Source: Aquamicrobium sp. LC103 (lineage in GTDB: Bacteria > Pseudomonadota > Alphaproteobacteria > Rhizobiales > Rhizobiaceae). Taken from it: 64,000 nt of DNA. The stretch is taken from positions 62,001 to 126,000 of the forward strand of contig NZ_LBCQ02000010.1 of NCBI RefSeq assembly GCF_001014615.2, read 5' to 3'. The notes below the pieces were generated by a model that saw only the letters and a list, made by a program, of their open reading frames with translations, did not search any database and was not told the DNA's origin. Of the stretch, positions 52,023 through 61,481 are shown in pieces. Position numbers and translations under genes: made by a program. Numbering within the stretch: the first letter of the stretch is position 1; each line of letters begins with the position of its first letter.

Positions 52023-53264
52023 CTACGCCACTTCCCTCCCGGCCAGCGCCTGCATCGCCTGGCCGGGCGCGAAGATTTCCTGGTCGACGAAAGTCAGCGC
52101 CTGCCTCGCGCAGCCCTCGCGGATCAGCGGCGCCTCGTCCGGCTCCAGATCGAAGGAGATCGCGGCATTGTGCTGGCCGCCGGCTGTCTTGGCGATCGCC
52201 TCGCGGATCGACGGCTCGATGATGTCGAAGGCGGACGCGCCGAGCCCGACGATCGCCACGGGAGCCGGATCGATCAGGGCGAACAGGCTGCCCAACCCGA
52301 AGCCGATCGCTTCGCCGGCCTTGTGGAAGGCATCGCGCTCGCGTCCCTCATGGTCGCGGGCCGCCGCCGCCAGCGCCAGCATGGTGGCGTCGTCTATGTC
52401 GGCCGCCGGCTTCGCGCGCTCGCCCTCGCCGCGCGCGTGTCGGAAGATCGCGTAATTGCCGGCATAGGCTTCGATGCAGCCGAGCCTGCCGCAGCGGCAA
52501 AGCGCGCCGTCCGGCATGTGGATCATGTGGCCGAACTCGCCGCCCGACGAATGCGACCCGGTGAAGAGCTCGCCGCGCAGCACCAGCCCCATGCCGATGC
52601 CGTTCGACAGGAGCACGGCGATGAAATTGTCGCTGTAGCGTTCCGGCGCGCGGTTGCGCAGCGCCACCGCGATCATGTTGCAATCGTTCTGCACGGTTAC
52701 GGGAATGCCGAAGGCCTCCTCCAGCGCGTCCGCGAAGTCGATGTCGCCTTCCGGCGTAATCGGCGTCCACATCAGCCGGCGCGCATCGGAATCGGTGATG
52801 CCCTGGATGCCGAGCGCGATACGCAGGAGCCGCTTTTCCGCCAGGTCGGGCCGCTCAATGAGCCGTCGAGCCGCCGCCAGCACCACCTCGATGAGCTCGG
52901 CCTTGCCCATGCTCAATGTCGCCGGGCGGGAAATGTCCTGCGCGATCGCGGTGCCTGAATAGTCGATCATCGTCGCCGAGAGCGAGTTGAGCGACAGCAC
53001 GATCGCCAGCACCACCCCTGCATCCGGATTGAGGCAAAGACCGACCTGCGGCCGTCCGCGCTTGGTCGCCGTCGCCTCGCTCTTGGCTTCCGCCAATATG
53101 CCTTCGTTGATGAGGTCGGAGGAAATCGCGGAGATCGTGGAATGGCTCAGCTCCGTCGCGCTCGCGATCTCGGTGCGCGAGGGCTGGCCGGAGCGGCGCA
53201 CCGCCGCAATCACCATCGCGCGGTTGCGCTTGCGCAAATCGTCGTGGCGCACGCCGATCGTCAT
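52023..53264 (-). CDS. ROK-family transcriptional regulator (XylR/NagC type)
   Basis: A 413-residue regulator with a winged helix at about residues 10-65 (RSGQPSRTEIASATELSHSTISAISSDL) and a sugar-kinase-like ROK domain. GGEFGHMIHMPDG and the zinc motif CRCGRLGCIEAYAG near 258 are clear. Members of this type repress sugar transport operons and release DNA on binding the sugar. It is divergent from the xylF-like operon and a strong palindrome lies between. A much longer in-frame reading to 54995 crosses the operon and is rejected; GGGAGG stands nine bases before the ATG at 53264. Confidence 0.92.
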   Translation of the reverse strand: MTIGVRHDDLRKRNRAMVIAAVRRSGQPSRTEIASATELSHSTISAISSDLINEGILAEAKSEATATKRGRPQVGLCLNPDAGVVLAIVLSLNSLSATMIDYSGTAIAQDISRPATLSMGKAELIEVVLAAARRLIERPDLAEKRLLRIALGIQGITDSDARRLMWTPITPEGDIDFADALEEAFGIPVTVQNDCNMIAVALRNRAPERYSDNFIAVLLSNGIGMGLVLRGELFTGSHSSGGEFGHMIHMPDGALCRCGRLGCIEAYAGNYAIFRHARGEGERAKPAADIDDATMLALAAAARDHEGRERDAFHKAGEAIGFGLGSLFALIDPAPVAIVGLGASAFDIIEPSIREAIAKTAGGQHNAAISFDLEPDEAPLIREGCARQALTFVDQEIFAPGQAMQALAGREVA

Positions 53265-53364
53265 GTTCCGGATCCTCCCTGCAATGCCGCCCAATCGAGG
53301 CCGTTCCGGCTCGTTTCGGCACATCGCCAAAGCATATTGACATAGGTGTCGGCGTGAGTCATTA

Positions 53365-53387
53365 TTTTTTTCGAGGCTCGAAAAAAA
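53365..53387. promoter_or_regulatory. Operator palindrome between the ROK and xylF-like genes
   Basis: TTTTTTTCGA and TCGAAAAAAA are perfect ten-base inverted arms around GGC. It lies 100 bases before the ROK start and 57 before the binding-protein start. AT-rich arms with a central TCGA fit known ROK/XylR operators. Confidence 0.8.
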
Positions 53388-53444
53388 GAGCTTCCACTGG
53401 TAATCGTCTTTACCGCAGGCGCCCATGGCGCAGGGAGGAATATC

Positions 53445-54488
53445 ATGAGGAACTTTGCTACCGCCATGCTGGCGGGTGTCGCGATGTCGCTGGCGTTGTC
53501 CGCCGCGGCGCAAGCCGAAGGCAAGATCATCGGCGTTTCCTGGTCCAACTTCCAGGAAGAGCGCTGGAAGACCGACGAGGCGGCGATCAAGGCCGCGGTC
53601 GAAGCCGCCGGCAACAAGTATATTTCGGCGGACGCGCAGTCTTCCGCCGCCAAGCAGCTTACGGACGTCGAAGCCCTCATCTCGCAAGGCGCAAACGCGC
53701 TGATCATCCTGGCGCAGGATGCCAGCGCCATCGGCCCGGCGGTGGAGAAAGCGGTCGCTGAAGGCATTCCGGTCGTCGGCTATGATCGGTTGATCGAGAA
53801 TCCGGACGCCTTCTACCTGACTTTCGACAACAAGGAAGTCGGCCGCATGCAGGCCAAGGCCGTGTTCGACGTGCAGCCCGAGGGCAACTACGTCTTCATC
53901 AAGGGCAGCGGCGCCGATCCGAACGCCGATTTCCTCTTTGCCGGCCAGATGGAAGTGCTGAAGGAAGCCATCGACGGTGGCAAGATCAAGAATGTCGGCG
54001 AGGCCTACACCGATGGCTGGCTGCCCGCCAATGCGCAGAAGAACATGGAGCAGTTCCTGACCGCCAACAACAACGAGGTGGACGCGGTCGTCGCCTCGAA
54101 CGACGGCACCGCCGGCGGCGCGATCGCGGCGCTCGACGCGCAGGGCCTGGCGGGTTCGGTGCCGGTTTCCGGCCAGGACGCCGACCACGCCGCGCTCAAC
54201 CGCGTGGCGCTCGGCACACAGACCGTCTCGGTTTGGAAGGATTCGCGCGACCTCGGCAAGAACGCCGCCGAGATCGCCAACCAGCTCGCCGAGGGCACGG
54301 CGATGGACGCCATTCCGAACGTCGTCAAATGGGCCGACGGTCCGAGCAAGGTCGAGATGAACGCCGTGTTCCTGTCGCCCGTGCCGGTCACCAAGGACAA
54401 TCTGGACGTCGTCATCGATGCCGGCTGGGTTTCGAAGGAGGTCGTCTGCCAGGGCGTGACGGCCGGTTCGGTCGCGGCCTGCGACTGA
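53445..54488 (+). CDS. xylF: Xylose-type ABC transporter substrate-binding protein
   Basis: A 347-residue periplasmic protein with a Sec signal ([18 protein letters not shown]). It follows E. coli XylF closely: [19 protein letters not shown] near residue 37, [20 protein letters not shown] near 107, [22 protein letters not shown] near 205 and [20 protein letters not shown] near 245. Xylose is the most likely ligand. GGGAGG lies six bases before the ATG. It heads the xylF-H-G unit. Confidence 0.92.
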   Translation: MRNFATAMLAGVAMSLALSAAAQAEGKIIGVSWSNFQEERWKTDEAAIKAAVEAAGNKYISADAQSSAAKQLTDVEALISQGANALIILAQDASAIGPAVEKAVAEGIPVVGYDRLIENPDAFYLTFDNKEVGRMQAKAVFDVQPEGNYVFIKGSGADPNADFLFAGQMEVLKEAIDGGKIKNVGEAYTDGWLPANAQKNMEQFLTANNNEVDAVVASNDGTAGGAIAALDAQGLAGSVPVSGQDADHAALNRVALGTQTVSVWKDSRDLGKNAAEIANQLAEGTAMDAIPNVVKWADGPSKVEMNAVFLSPVPVTKDNLDVVIDAGWVSKEVVCQGVTAGSVAACD

Positions 54489-54597
54489 GCTTCCTGGATA
54501 TCGTGGGACGCCGCGGTTTGACGTGAACCGCGGCGTCTCGTTAAGGTGGATTGACCGGCGCAGACGTCGAAGCATGCGCGGCCGGACGGAGGAAACC

Positions 54598-55911
54598 ATG
54601 TCGGATGCGACTTCGAATGCGCCGGCTGACCTTGCTCGATCGAGCGAACTCGGCGCGGTGAAGCGTTTTCTCAAGGCGACCGAGATCGACACGCGCATGC
54701 TGGGCATGCTGGGAGCGCTGCTCGTCATCTGGGGCGTGTTCCATCTGCTTTCCGGCGGCCTCTTCCTGACCCCGCGCAATCTCTGGAACCTCTCCGTCCA
54801 GTCGTCGTCCATCGCCGTGATGGCGACCGGCATGGTGCTGGTCATCGTCACCCGCAACATAGACCTTTCGGTGGGCTCGATCCTGGGCTTCGTCGGCATG
54901 ATCATGGGCGTGACGCAGGCGCAGTATCTGCCGCAGATCCTCGGCTTCGGCCATCCCTCGATCTGGCTGATCACCATTGCGGCGGGCCTCGTCATCGGCG
55001 TCGCGATCGGCGCGCTGCACGGCTACGTCATCGCCTATCTCGGCGTGCCGGCGTTCATCGTCACGCTCGGCGGCCTGCTCGTCTGGCGCGGCGCGGCGTG
55101 GTGGGTGACGAGCGGCCAGACCGTCGCTCCGATGGACCCCACCTACCGCCTGATCGGCGGCGGGCCGGACGGTTCGATCGGCGAGACCTGGAGTTGGATC
55201 GTCGGGCTGGTCGCCTGCGCGGCGGTGGTGCTGATGCTCTTCAACGGCCGCACGCAGCGCAAGCGCTTCAAGTTTCCGCTAAGGCCCGTCTGGGCGGAGA
55301 TTTTCATGGGGGCGGTGACCTGCGCCCTGATCCTCGGCGCCGTCTGGGTCGCCAATTCCTATCCCTGGCCGGTCGGCATCGTCCGCCGCTATGCCCAGGC
55401 GAACAACATCGAGCTTCCCGAGGGCGGACTGTTCATCGCCCATGGCATCGCCATCCCGGTTCTCATCGCGGTGGCCGTCGGCATCGTCATGACCTTCATC
55501 GCCACCCGCACCCGCTTCGGCCGTTACGTCTTCGCCATCGGCGGCAATCCGGAAGCAGCCGAACTCGCCGGCATCAACACGCGCTGGGTCACCATGAAGA
55601 TCTTCATGGTGATGGGTGGCCTCGCCGCCATCGGCTCGATGATCTCGACCGCCCGCCTCAACGCGGCGACCAACGCGCAAGGCACGCTCGACGAGCTCCT
55701 GGTGATCGCGGCGGCCGTCATCGGCGGCACCTCGCTTTCGGGCGGCGTCGGGACCATCGCCGGCGCCATGCTCGGCGCCGTGCTGATGCAATCGCTGCAG
55801 TCGGGCATGATCCTGCTCGGCGTCGACACGCCGCTGCAGAACATCGTCGTCGGCCTGGCGCTGGTCGTGGCCGTATGGCTCGACACGCTCTATCGCAAGC
55901 GCATCCAGTAG
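54598..55911 (+). CDS. xylH: Xylose-type ABC transporter permease
   Basis: A 437-residue inner-membrane permease with about ten or more helices. [24 protein letters not shown] near residue 85 is the sugar-permease signature, and [22 protein letters not shown] near 318 is the EAA-like loop that contacts the ATPase. The middle region (about 200-260) is longer than in RbsC, as in XylH. GGAGG lies just before the ATG at 54598. It sits between the binding protein and ATPase genes. Confidence 0.92.
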   Translation: MSDATSNAPADLARSSELGAVKRFLKATEIDTRMLGMLGALLVIWGVFHLLSGGLFLTPRNLWNLSVQSSSIAVMATGMVLVIVTRNIDLSVGSILGFVGMIMGVTQAQYLPQILGFGHPSIWLITIAAGLVIGVAIGALHGYVIAYLGVPAFIVTLGGLLVWRGAAWWVTSGQTVAPMDPTYRLIGGGPDGSIGETWSWIVGLVACAAVVLMLFNGRTQRKRFKFPLRPVWAEIFMGAVTCALILGAVWVANSYPWPVGIVRRYAQANNIELPEGGLFIAHGIAIPVLIAVAVGIVMTFIATRTRFGRYVFAIGGNPEAAELAGINTRWVTMKIFMVMGGLAAIGSMISTARLNAATNAQGTLDELLVIAAAVIGGTSLSGGVGTIAGAMLGAVLMQSLQSGMILLGVDTPLQNIVVGLALVVAVWLDTLYRKRIQ

Positions 55912-55922
55912 GAGGACAGGCA

Positions 55923-56705
55923 ATGGCAGACGCAGCGCCTCTCGTGGAGATGAAGAACATCTCCATCTCCTTCGGCGGCATCCATGCCGTGGACGATGCT
56001 TCCATCGACCTGCGTGCCGGCGAGGTCGTCGCGCTTCTCGGCCACAATGGCGCGGGGAAGTCGACGCTGATCAAGATCCTCTCCGGTGCCTACAAGCGGG
56101 ATGAGGGCACCATCTTCGTGAATGGCGAGGAAGCGGCGATAGGCAATCCGCGCGACGCCAAGAAATACGGCATCGAGACGATCTACCAGACGCTCGCGCT
56201 GGCCGACAATGTCGACGCGGCCGCCAACCTCTTCCTCGGTCGTGAGTTGCGCACCCGCTGGGGCACGCTCGACGACGTGGCGATGGAATCGGAAACCCGC
56301 AAGGTCATGGGCCGGCTCAACCCGCGCTTCCAGCGCTTCAAGGAGCCGGTGGTGAAGCTTTCCGGAGGACAGCGCCAGTCGGTCGCGATCGCCCGCGCGA
56401 TCCATTTCAACGCGCGCATCCTGATCATGGACGAGCCCACCGCCGCCCTCGGCCCGCAGGAGACCGCGCAGGTCGGCGAGCTCGTCAGGCAGCTCAAGGA
56501 AGACGGTATCGGCATCTTCCTCATCAGCCACGACATCCACGACGTGTTCGATCTCGCCGACCGCGTCTGCGTGATGAAGAACGGCCGCGTGGTCGGCACG
56601 GCGCGCACCGAGGACGTCACCGAGGACGAGGTGCTCGGCATGATCATCCTCGGCAAGTGCCCGCCCGGCGCCATTCCGGGCCCGGGCGCAATGGCGATGG
56701 CGTAG
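55923..56705 (+). CDS. xylG: Sugar ABC transporter ATP-binding protein (single domain)
   Basis: A 260-residue ABC ATPase. Walker A is [16 protein letters not shown] near residue 40, the signature is [14 protein letters not shown] near 145 and Walker B is [13 protein letters not shown] near 165; the H-loop is [17 protein letters not shown]. It has one nucleotide-binding domain, whereas E. coli XylG has two, so it probably works as a homodimer, as FrcA-like rhizobial proteins do. It is the last gene of the operon, before a strong terminator. Confidence 0.9.
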   Translation: MADAAPLVEMKNISISFGGIHAVDDASIDLRAGEVVALLGHNGAGKSTLIKILSGAYKRDEGTIFVNGEEAAIGNPRDAKKYGIETIYQTLALADNVDAAANLFLGRELRTRWGTLDDVAMESETRKVMGRLNPRFQRFKEPVVKLSGGQRQSVAIARAIHFNARILIMDEPTAALGPQETAQVGELVRQLKEDGIGIFLISHDIHDVFDLADRVCVMKNGRVVGTARTEDVTEDEVLGMIILGKCPPGAIPGPGAMAMA

Positions 56706-56730
56706 GCGCGCCTGCTTCCCCGCATCCCGC

Positions 56731-56775
56731 AAAAAAGAACCCGCCGGAGCTTCGCGCCGGCGGGTTCTTCGTTTT
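56731..56775. terminator. Bidirectional intrinsic terminator after xylG
   Basis: GAACCCGCCGG (56737-56747) and CCGGCGGGTTC (56757-56767) form an 11-base stem, flanked by A6 on the left and TTCGTTTT on the right. It serves xylG and the convergent lipoprotein gene. Confidence 0.9.
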
Positions 56776-56790
56776 ATCGAGGGTCAGCTC

Positions 56791-57048
56791 TCAGCAGCGG
56801 GCCGTGTATTCGCGGCCATACTGGTCGCGATAGCGGCAGTGGCCCGGGCGGTCCGCGACCCGGCCAATAAGATAGCCGCTCGCGCCGCCGATCGCCGCGC
56901 CGGCCAGCGCGCCGCTCGCCTTGCCCGTCGCAAGGGCGCCGATGCCGGCACCAACCGCCGCGCCACCGACCGCCGTCTGCTCAGCCGTGGTGCAACCGGC
57001 CGCTGCCAACATGCCTGCTGCGGCAACCGCTAAAAGAACTTTCTTCAT
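56791..57048 (-). CDS. Small glycine-zipper lipoprotein
   Basis: An 85-residue protein with a lipobox LAAAGC at about residues 14-19, followed by a Gly/Ala-zipper region (GGAAVGAGIGALATGKASGALAG within 29-60) and a C-terminal stretch RPGHCRYRDQYGREYTARC. Gly-zipper lipoproteins sit in the outer membrane of rhizobia, and their function is unknown. The two C-terminal Cys could pair. The length and build match the family. Confidence 0.87.
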   Translation of the reverse strand: MKKVLLAVAAAGMLAAAGCTTAEQTAVGGAAVGAGIGALATGKASGALAGAAIGGASGYLIGRVADRPGHCRYRDQYGREYTARC

Positions 57049-57094
57049 CTAACTGCCTCCGTTGGAGATGACCCTTCGACATTAGCATGACGGG

Positions 57095-57451
57095 TCATGG
57101 TTCATGTATCAAGTCCCCACCGCCGCGCGATCCCGTCGTCTCCGCTGTGGCCTTTTCGGACGCTACAACAATCCTCGAATCGCCAACTGGTTCCACGGAT
57201 ACGACCAAATCACCCGCTTCCGTTATATCCCAAACGATCTCGGCGTCCATTTCCTCCAGCGCGGAATCCACTTCGACGCATTTGGCGAAAAGCTGGGTAT
57301 AGTCGCGCGTGAACGCGCGAAATGCATCGGTTTGCGCTGCGTCGCACTGTTCGGAGGACTCGAATACGGGCACCGGTGCGGGCAACTCCTTGCACTGGGT
57401 CAAATCCTCGGAGCATCCGATTATCAAAAGAAGAGCCGCTATCTGTTCCAT
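57095..57451 (-). CDS. Hypothetical protein next to xerD
   Basis: A 118-residue protein starting MEQIAALLLIIGCSEDLTQCKELPAPVPVFES. The first 13 residues are hydrophobic and end with Cys, a possible short signal or lipobox-like site, though untypical. Four early Cys (C13, C20, C37, C58 approx.) suggest a periplasmic fold with disulfides. I recall similar rhizobial hypotheticals beside xerD but cannot name a family. GAGG lies seven bases before the ATG. Confidence 0.62.
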   Translation of the reverse strand: MEQIAALLLIIGCSEDLTQCKELPAPVPVFESSEQCDAAQTDAFRAFTRDYTQLFAKCVEVDSALEEMDAEIVWDITEAGDLVVSVEPVGDSRIVVASEKATAETTGSRGGGDLIHEP

Positions 57452-57627
57452 GGCGATGCCTCACGCCATAAACGTCGTTCATCGCGCGTTTGTTCCGTAT
57501 CTGGTCATTCGACGGTTTCTCCGCTTTCGCCTCCAGCATTTCGGGCAGGAGGATTCACCAATTGGACACCATTGCGAGCCTAGCCTTCGCCCCTTGGCGG
57601 TGGGTGCGACGGCCCGGAGCAAGTGAC

Positions 57628-58551
57628 ATGAAGGGCACGGCGAGGCTCGAAGCCTTCCTCGAAATGATGAGCGCGGAGCGCGGAGCAAGCGAAAACACGC
57701 TCGCCTCCTACCGCAGGGACCTCGAAGACGCGGCGGAATTCCTTTCCTCCGAGGCCGGCGGCTTGCCGGGCGCTTCTTCCACGGCGATCCGGTCGTGGCT
57801 GGACGACATCGCCGCACGCGGCTTCGCCGCCACGTCGCAGGCGCGCAAATTGTCGGCGATGCGCCAGTTCTTCAAGTTCCTCTATACCGAAGGCCTACGC
57901 CAGGACGACCCGACCGGCGTGCTCGACGCGCCCAGGAAGGACAAGCCGCTGCCGAAGACGATGCGTGAAAACGACATCTCCGCGTTGCTCGATCGTGCCG
58001 CGATCGAGCAGCAGGAAGCCCGCGACGAAGCCGCGTATGTCTCGGCATGCCGCCTTCAGGCACTGGTCGAAACGCTCTACGCCACCGGGCTGCGTGTTTC
58101 CGAGCTGGTGAGCCTGCCGGTCTCTGTGGCATTGCGCGACGATCGCTTCTTCCTCGTGCGCGGCAAGGGCGGCAAGGAGCGCATGGTGCCCCTCTCGCGA
58201 AAGGCACGCGAAGCCATGCAGCACTGGCTCGCCGAGCGTTCCCGCCACCCTTCGATGGCGGATAGCCCCTGGCTCTTCCCCGCGGCCTCGGAAACCGGCC
58301 ACCTGCCCCGCCAGGTCTTCGCCCGCGAACTCAAGGCGCTCGCAGCCCGCGCGGGCATCCCGGCGGCGAAGGTGTCGCCGCATGTGCTTCGCCACGCCTT
58401 CGCCAGCCACCTGCTGCAGAACGGCGCCGACCTGCGCGCCGTGCAGCAATTGCTCGGCCATTCGGACATCTCGACCACGCAGATATACACCCATGTTCTC
58501 GAAAACCGGCTGCTCGAGCTGGTGAACCGGCATCACCCGCTTGCCGATTAG
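57628..58551 (+). CDS. xerD: Site-specific tyrosine recombinase XerD
   Basis: A 307-residue recombinase with an N-terminal core-binding domain and a C-terminal catalytic domain. Catalytic residues are visible: Arg in [12 protein letters not shown] near residue 158, Lys in [14 protein letters not shown] near 182, the HxxR in [14 protein letters not shown] near 255, His in [11 protein letters not shown] near 278 and Tyr in TTQIYTHVL near 288. It resolves chromosome dimers at dif. accA follows. There is nothing to suggest an integrative element. Confidence 0.95.
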   Translation: MKGTARLEAFLEMMSAERGASENTLASYRRDLEDAAEFLSSEAGGLPGASSTAIRSWLDDIAARGFAATSQARKLSAMRQFFKFLYTEGLRQDDPTGVLDAPRKDKPLPKTMRENDISALLDRAAIEQQEARDEAAYVSACRLQALVETLYATGLRVSELVSLPVSVALRDDRFFLVRGKGGKERMVPLSRKAREAMQHWLAERSRHPSMADSPWLFPAASETGHLPRQVFARELKALAARAGIPAAKVSPHVLRHAFASHLLQNGADLRAVQQLLGHSDISTTQIYTHVLENRLLELVNRHHPLAD

Positions 58552-58645
58552 GCCTCGGATCGTTATGTGAGGCGGGCGTTTTCACTCCGAAAAGCCGCCT
58601 GCCGGGCGGTTTTGCCGCTTTTCTCGTTTGGATACAGCAAGGCGT

Positions 58646-59596
58646 ATGTACAATTACCTCGACTTCGAAAAACCCGTCGCCGATCTGGAAGGCAAGATCC
58701 TCGAACTGAAGAAGCTTGCCGAGAACGGTGAGGCGGTCGATGTCGGAGACGAGATCGCGCGGCTCGAAAAGCGTTCCAAGGAAGCGCTGCGCGACGCCTA
58801 TCGCCAGCTCACGCCGTGGCAGAAGGTGCAGGTCGCGCGTCATCCCGACAGGCCGCATGCCCTCGACTACGTTTCGGCGCTCTTCACCGAATTCACACCG
58901 CTTGCTGGCGATCGCGGCTTCGGCGAGGACAACGCCATCGTCGGCGGTTTCGCCCGCTTCAGGGGCGCGCCGGTCGCGGTTCTCGGGCTCGAAAAGGGCA
59001 ACGACACCCAGACGCGGCTCAAGCACAATTTCGGCAGCGCGCGGCCGGAGGGCTATCGCAAGGCCGTGCGCATAATGGAACTCGCCGACAGGTTCGGCGT
59101 ACCGGTCGTCAGCCTCGTGGATACGGCCGGCGCCTATCCCGGCGTCGACGCCGAAGCGCGCGGCCAGGCCGAGGCCATAGCGCGCTCGACCTCCGCCTGC
59201 CTGGGTCTCAAGGTGCCCAACGTCTGCGTCATCATCGGCGAAGGCGGCTCCGGCGGCGCGATCGCGATCGCGGTCGCCAACAAGGTCTACATGCTGGAGC
59301 ACTCGATCTATTCGGTGATCTCGCCGGAGGGCGCGGCCTCGATCCTCTGGCGCGACACCACGCGCTCCAAGGACGCGGCGACGAGCATGAAGATCACCGC
59401 GCAGGACCTGCTCGACCTAAAGATCATCGACGGCATCGTCGCCGAGCCGCTGGGCGGCGCGCATCGCGGCAAGGAAGCGGTGATCAAGGCGACCGGCGAC
59501 CAGATCGCGAAAGGGTTCGCCGAGATGGACAGCGCGAACATGGATTATCGCGAGCACCGGCGCGAAAAGTTCCTTGCGATGGGGCGCAGCCTCTAA
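58646..59596 (+). CDS. accA: Acetyl-CoA carboxylase carboxyltransferase subunit alpha
   Basis: A 316-residue subunit starting MYNYLDFEKPVADLEGKI. The carboxyltransferase signatures are VVSLVDTAGAYPGVDAEARGQ near residue 158 and VIIGEGGSGGAIAIAVANK near 198. With AccD it transfers the carboxyl from biotin to acetyl-CoA, making malonyl-CoA for fatty acid synthesis. The ATG at 58646 is the conserved start; a TTG lies 18 bases upstream. Confidence 0.97.
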   Translation: MYNYLDFEKPVADLEGKILELKKLAENGEAVDVGDEIARLEKRSKEALRDAYRQLTPWQKVQVARHPDRPHALDYVSALFTEFTPLAGDRGFGEDNAIVGGFARFRGAPVAVLGLEKGNDTQTRLKHNFGSARPEGYRKAVRIMELADRFGVPVVSLVDTAGAYPGVDAEARGQAEAIARSTSACLGLKVPNVCVIIGEGGSGGAIAIAVANKVYMLEHSIYSVISPEGAASILWRDTTRSKDAATSMKITAQDLLDLKIIDGIVAEPLGGAHRGKEAVIKATGDQIAKGFAEMDSANMDYREHRREKFLAMGRSL

Positions 59597-59928
59597 AGCG
59601 CGAAGCGATCCTTCAAAATTCGCCCGCCGCGCTTTAGGTCGTTGTTTTTACGCATGTCTTTACCCCGAAACCGGTTGCCGTTTTCGGGAGACATGTTCTA
59701 GGTAGCTGCCCTTCCGCTTGCACGGATAGCCGATTTTCGCCACAAAATTGCCGCGCCCGTTCTTTCAATGTGACCGGCGTACCGCTATCGTCTTACCTGG
59801 AGGGATGAATCGTAAACGTTGCGGTAACGTTTTTTCAAGGTTAACCAGAGCAGTATGGATTTCGGAACGGGCGCCGGTCTGAGCCGCGCGTCCCGACATT
59901 TGAAACCAGAGAACGATCGCCGAAAATC
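59597..59928. other. Intergenic stretch of 332 bases with repeats and hairpins
   Basis: It has no ORF worth calling. It holds an inverted repeat directly at the accA stop (TAAAGCGCG 59594-59602 and CGCGCTTTA 59628-59636), a rhizobial palindromic repeat at 59653-59695, and an AAACGTT/AACGTTT hairpin at 59814-59832 before the L,D-transpeptidase gene. Confidence 0.65.
59653..59695. repeat. Rhizobial palindromic intergenic repeat
   Basis: CATGTCT and AGACATG flank CCCGAAACCGG and a partly complementary TTTTCGGG, giving an imperfect 43-base palindrome. Sequences of this form (CATGTC..CCGAAACCGG..GACATG) are scattered in Mesorhizobium-type genomes. Confidence 0.6.
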
Positions 59929-61182
59929 ATGAAAGCCAGCTTCACACGCGCCGGTTTGTTGATCGCAGCCTTGGCTCTCGCCGGCTGTAATGGAACGTTG
60001 GAAGACATCTCGCCCAAGGCCACCAAGCCGCTTCCGACGAAGCTGGTGAGCGAGATGAAGGCGAAGGGCATGAGGACGACCTCGCCGATCATGGTCCGCA
60101 TCTTCAAGGAAGAAGGCGTTCTCGAAGTCTGGAAACAGAAGGACACCGGCCGCTACGACCTCGCGACCAGCTACGAAATCTGCAAATGGTCGGGCAAGCT
60201 CGGGCCCAAATTCACGGAAGGCGACCGCCAGGCGCCGGAGGGTTTCTACATGGTGCGCCCGCACCAGATGAATCCGCAGTCGAGCTACCACCTTGCCTTC
60301 AACATCGGCTTCCCCAACAATTTTGACCGCGCGCATGGTCGCACGGGTCAGCATCTGATGGTGCATGGAGCCTGCTCGTCGTCCGGCTGCTATTCGATGA
60401 CCGACGAGCAGGTCGAACAGATTTACGCCTTCGCGCGCGACGCCTTCAAGGGCGGGCAGACCGACTTTCAGATCCAGGCCTTCCCGTTCCGCATGACCGC
60501 CGCGAACATGGCCCGATACCGCGACGATCCCAACTACGGTTTCTGGAAGAACCTCAAGGAAGGCTACGACCATTTCGAGATCACCAAGGTTCCGCCGAAA
60601 GTAGACGTCTGCGGCAAGCGTTACGTCTTCAACCAGCTTCCCGAACCCGGCCGGGCGTTCTCGCCGACCGCCGCCTGCCCGGCCACCACGCAGCCCGAAT
60701 CGCTCCAGACCGCCTACAAGACGTATCAGTCGACCTATGAAGCCGCGTTCTCGGCCGCGCTCGGCAGCTCGAAGAGCGGCAAGCCGGCGCCGTCCATCGC
60801 CGGTCTGCAGGAAGCGGCGCTCGTCGCGGACTGGTCGCGCCGCCGCGCGCGCGGTGAACGTGTCTCGCGCGAGCCGCCCTCGCTGAACGAACCGCAAACG
60901 GCGGTCGCCTCGGCCCCGGCGCAGCCGGCAGCCACGCCGGCCACCGTCGCCGCGGTGCCGACCCCGCCTCCCGCCGCTCGACAGCAGGCTGCAGCGCCGG
61001 CGCCGGTTCCGCAACAGGAAGCCCCATCGGTAGCGGCACCGACTCCGCCGGCGCTTGCCGATGCCGCGTCCGAATCGATCGTGACAGGCGGCGTTCCGGC
61101 GCCCACCGCGACCGAGGCGGCACCACAACCGCCGGCGAAGGCCGGCCTGCGCAGCCGGCTGCGGAACATCTTTGGCAGTTGA
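59929..61182 (+). CDS. YkuD-family L,D-transpeptidase lipoprotein (YafK-like)
   Basis: A 417-residue lipoprotein with lipobox LALAGC at residues 15-20. The catalytic motif HGACSSSGCYSM is at about residue 147, with Cys as the nucleophile. YafK-like enzymes link or release peptidoglycan or lipoproteins at the outer membrane. After about residue 255 a long Pro/Ala/Gln-rich, probably disordered tail runs to a basic end. The gene starts 333 bases after accA, so it likely has its own promoter. Confidence 0.88.
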   Translation: MKASFTRAGLLIAALALAGCNGTLEDISPKATKPLPTKLVSEMKAKGMRTTSPIMVRIFKEEGVLEVWKQKDTGRYDLATSYEICKWSGKLGPKFTEGDRQAPEGFYMVRPHQMNPQSSYHLAFNIGFPNNFDRAHGRTGQHLMVHGACSSSGCYSMTDEQVEQIYAFARDAFKGGQTDFQIQAFPFRMTAANMARYRDDPNYGFWKNLKEGYDHFEITKVPPKVDVCGKRYVFNQLPEPGRAFSPTAACPATTQPESLQTAYKTYQSTYEAAFSAALGSSKSGKPAPSIAGLQEAALVADWSRRRARGERVSREPPSLNEPQTAVASAPAQPAATPATVAAVPTPPPAARQQAAAPAPVPQQEAPSVAAPTPPALADAASESIVTGGVPAPTATEAAPQPPAKAGLRSRLRNIFGS

Positions 61183-61187
61183 ACAGC

Positions 61188-61421
61188 GTGAACGAAACGG
61201 TCGAAACTTACGATCTGCGAGGGCTCAACTGCCCTCTGCCGGTGTTGCGGGCAAGAAAGCGCTTGTCCGGGATGGAGCCTGGCGCTCTCTTGTGGGTGGA
61301 GACGACCGATCCGCTCGCGGTCATCGACATTCCGGCTTTTTGCACGGAGAGCGGCCACCGTCTCGTCGAGACGCAGAGCGTTTCCGGCGGCCACCGTTTC
61401 CTGATCGGGCGCGGCGGGTAG
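61188..61421 (+). CDS. TusA-like sulfur carrier protein
   Basis: A 77-residue protein of the TusA/SirA fold with the CPxP motif in YDLRGLNCPLPVLRARKRLSG near residue 14, whose Cys carries sulfur as a persulfide. The alpha-beta pattern and the closing SGGHRFLIGRGG fit. The role is in sulfur relay, perhaps for tRNA or cofactor thiolation. The start is a GTG at 61188 or a TTG nine bases upstream; both lack a good Shine-Dalgarno, and the gene nearly touches the previous stop. Confidence 0.85.
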   Translation: MNETVETYDLRGLNCPLPVLRARKRLSGMEPGALLWVETTDPLAVIDIPAFCTESGHRLVETQSVSGGHRFLIGRGG

Positions 61422-61481
61422 CGTATCGAAAGCGGGGTACCGGCTTTCGGGATAATCCGATACGCGAACAGAAAGCCGCCG

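Noticed and set aside
53283-53307. GGAAC-N16-CATT near the ROK gene start
   Set aside because: Same deviation in the -10 box, and most of it overlaps the ROK leader; not convincing.
52023-54995. 990-residue reading of the ROK gene
   Set aside because: It would run through the xylF gene in antisense; the ATG at 53264 has a good Shine-Dalgarno and the family N-terminus.
57628-58551. Integrase of a mobile element
   Set aside because: It matches the housekeeping XerD by length, motifs and neighbours (accA).
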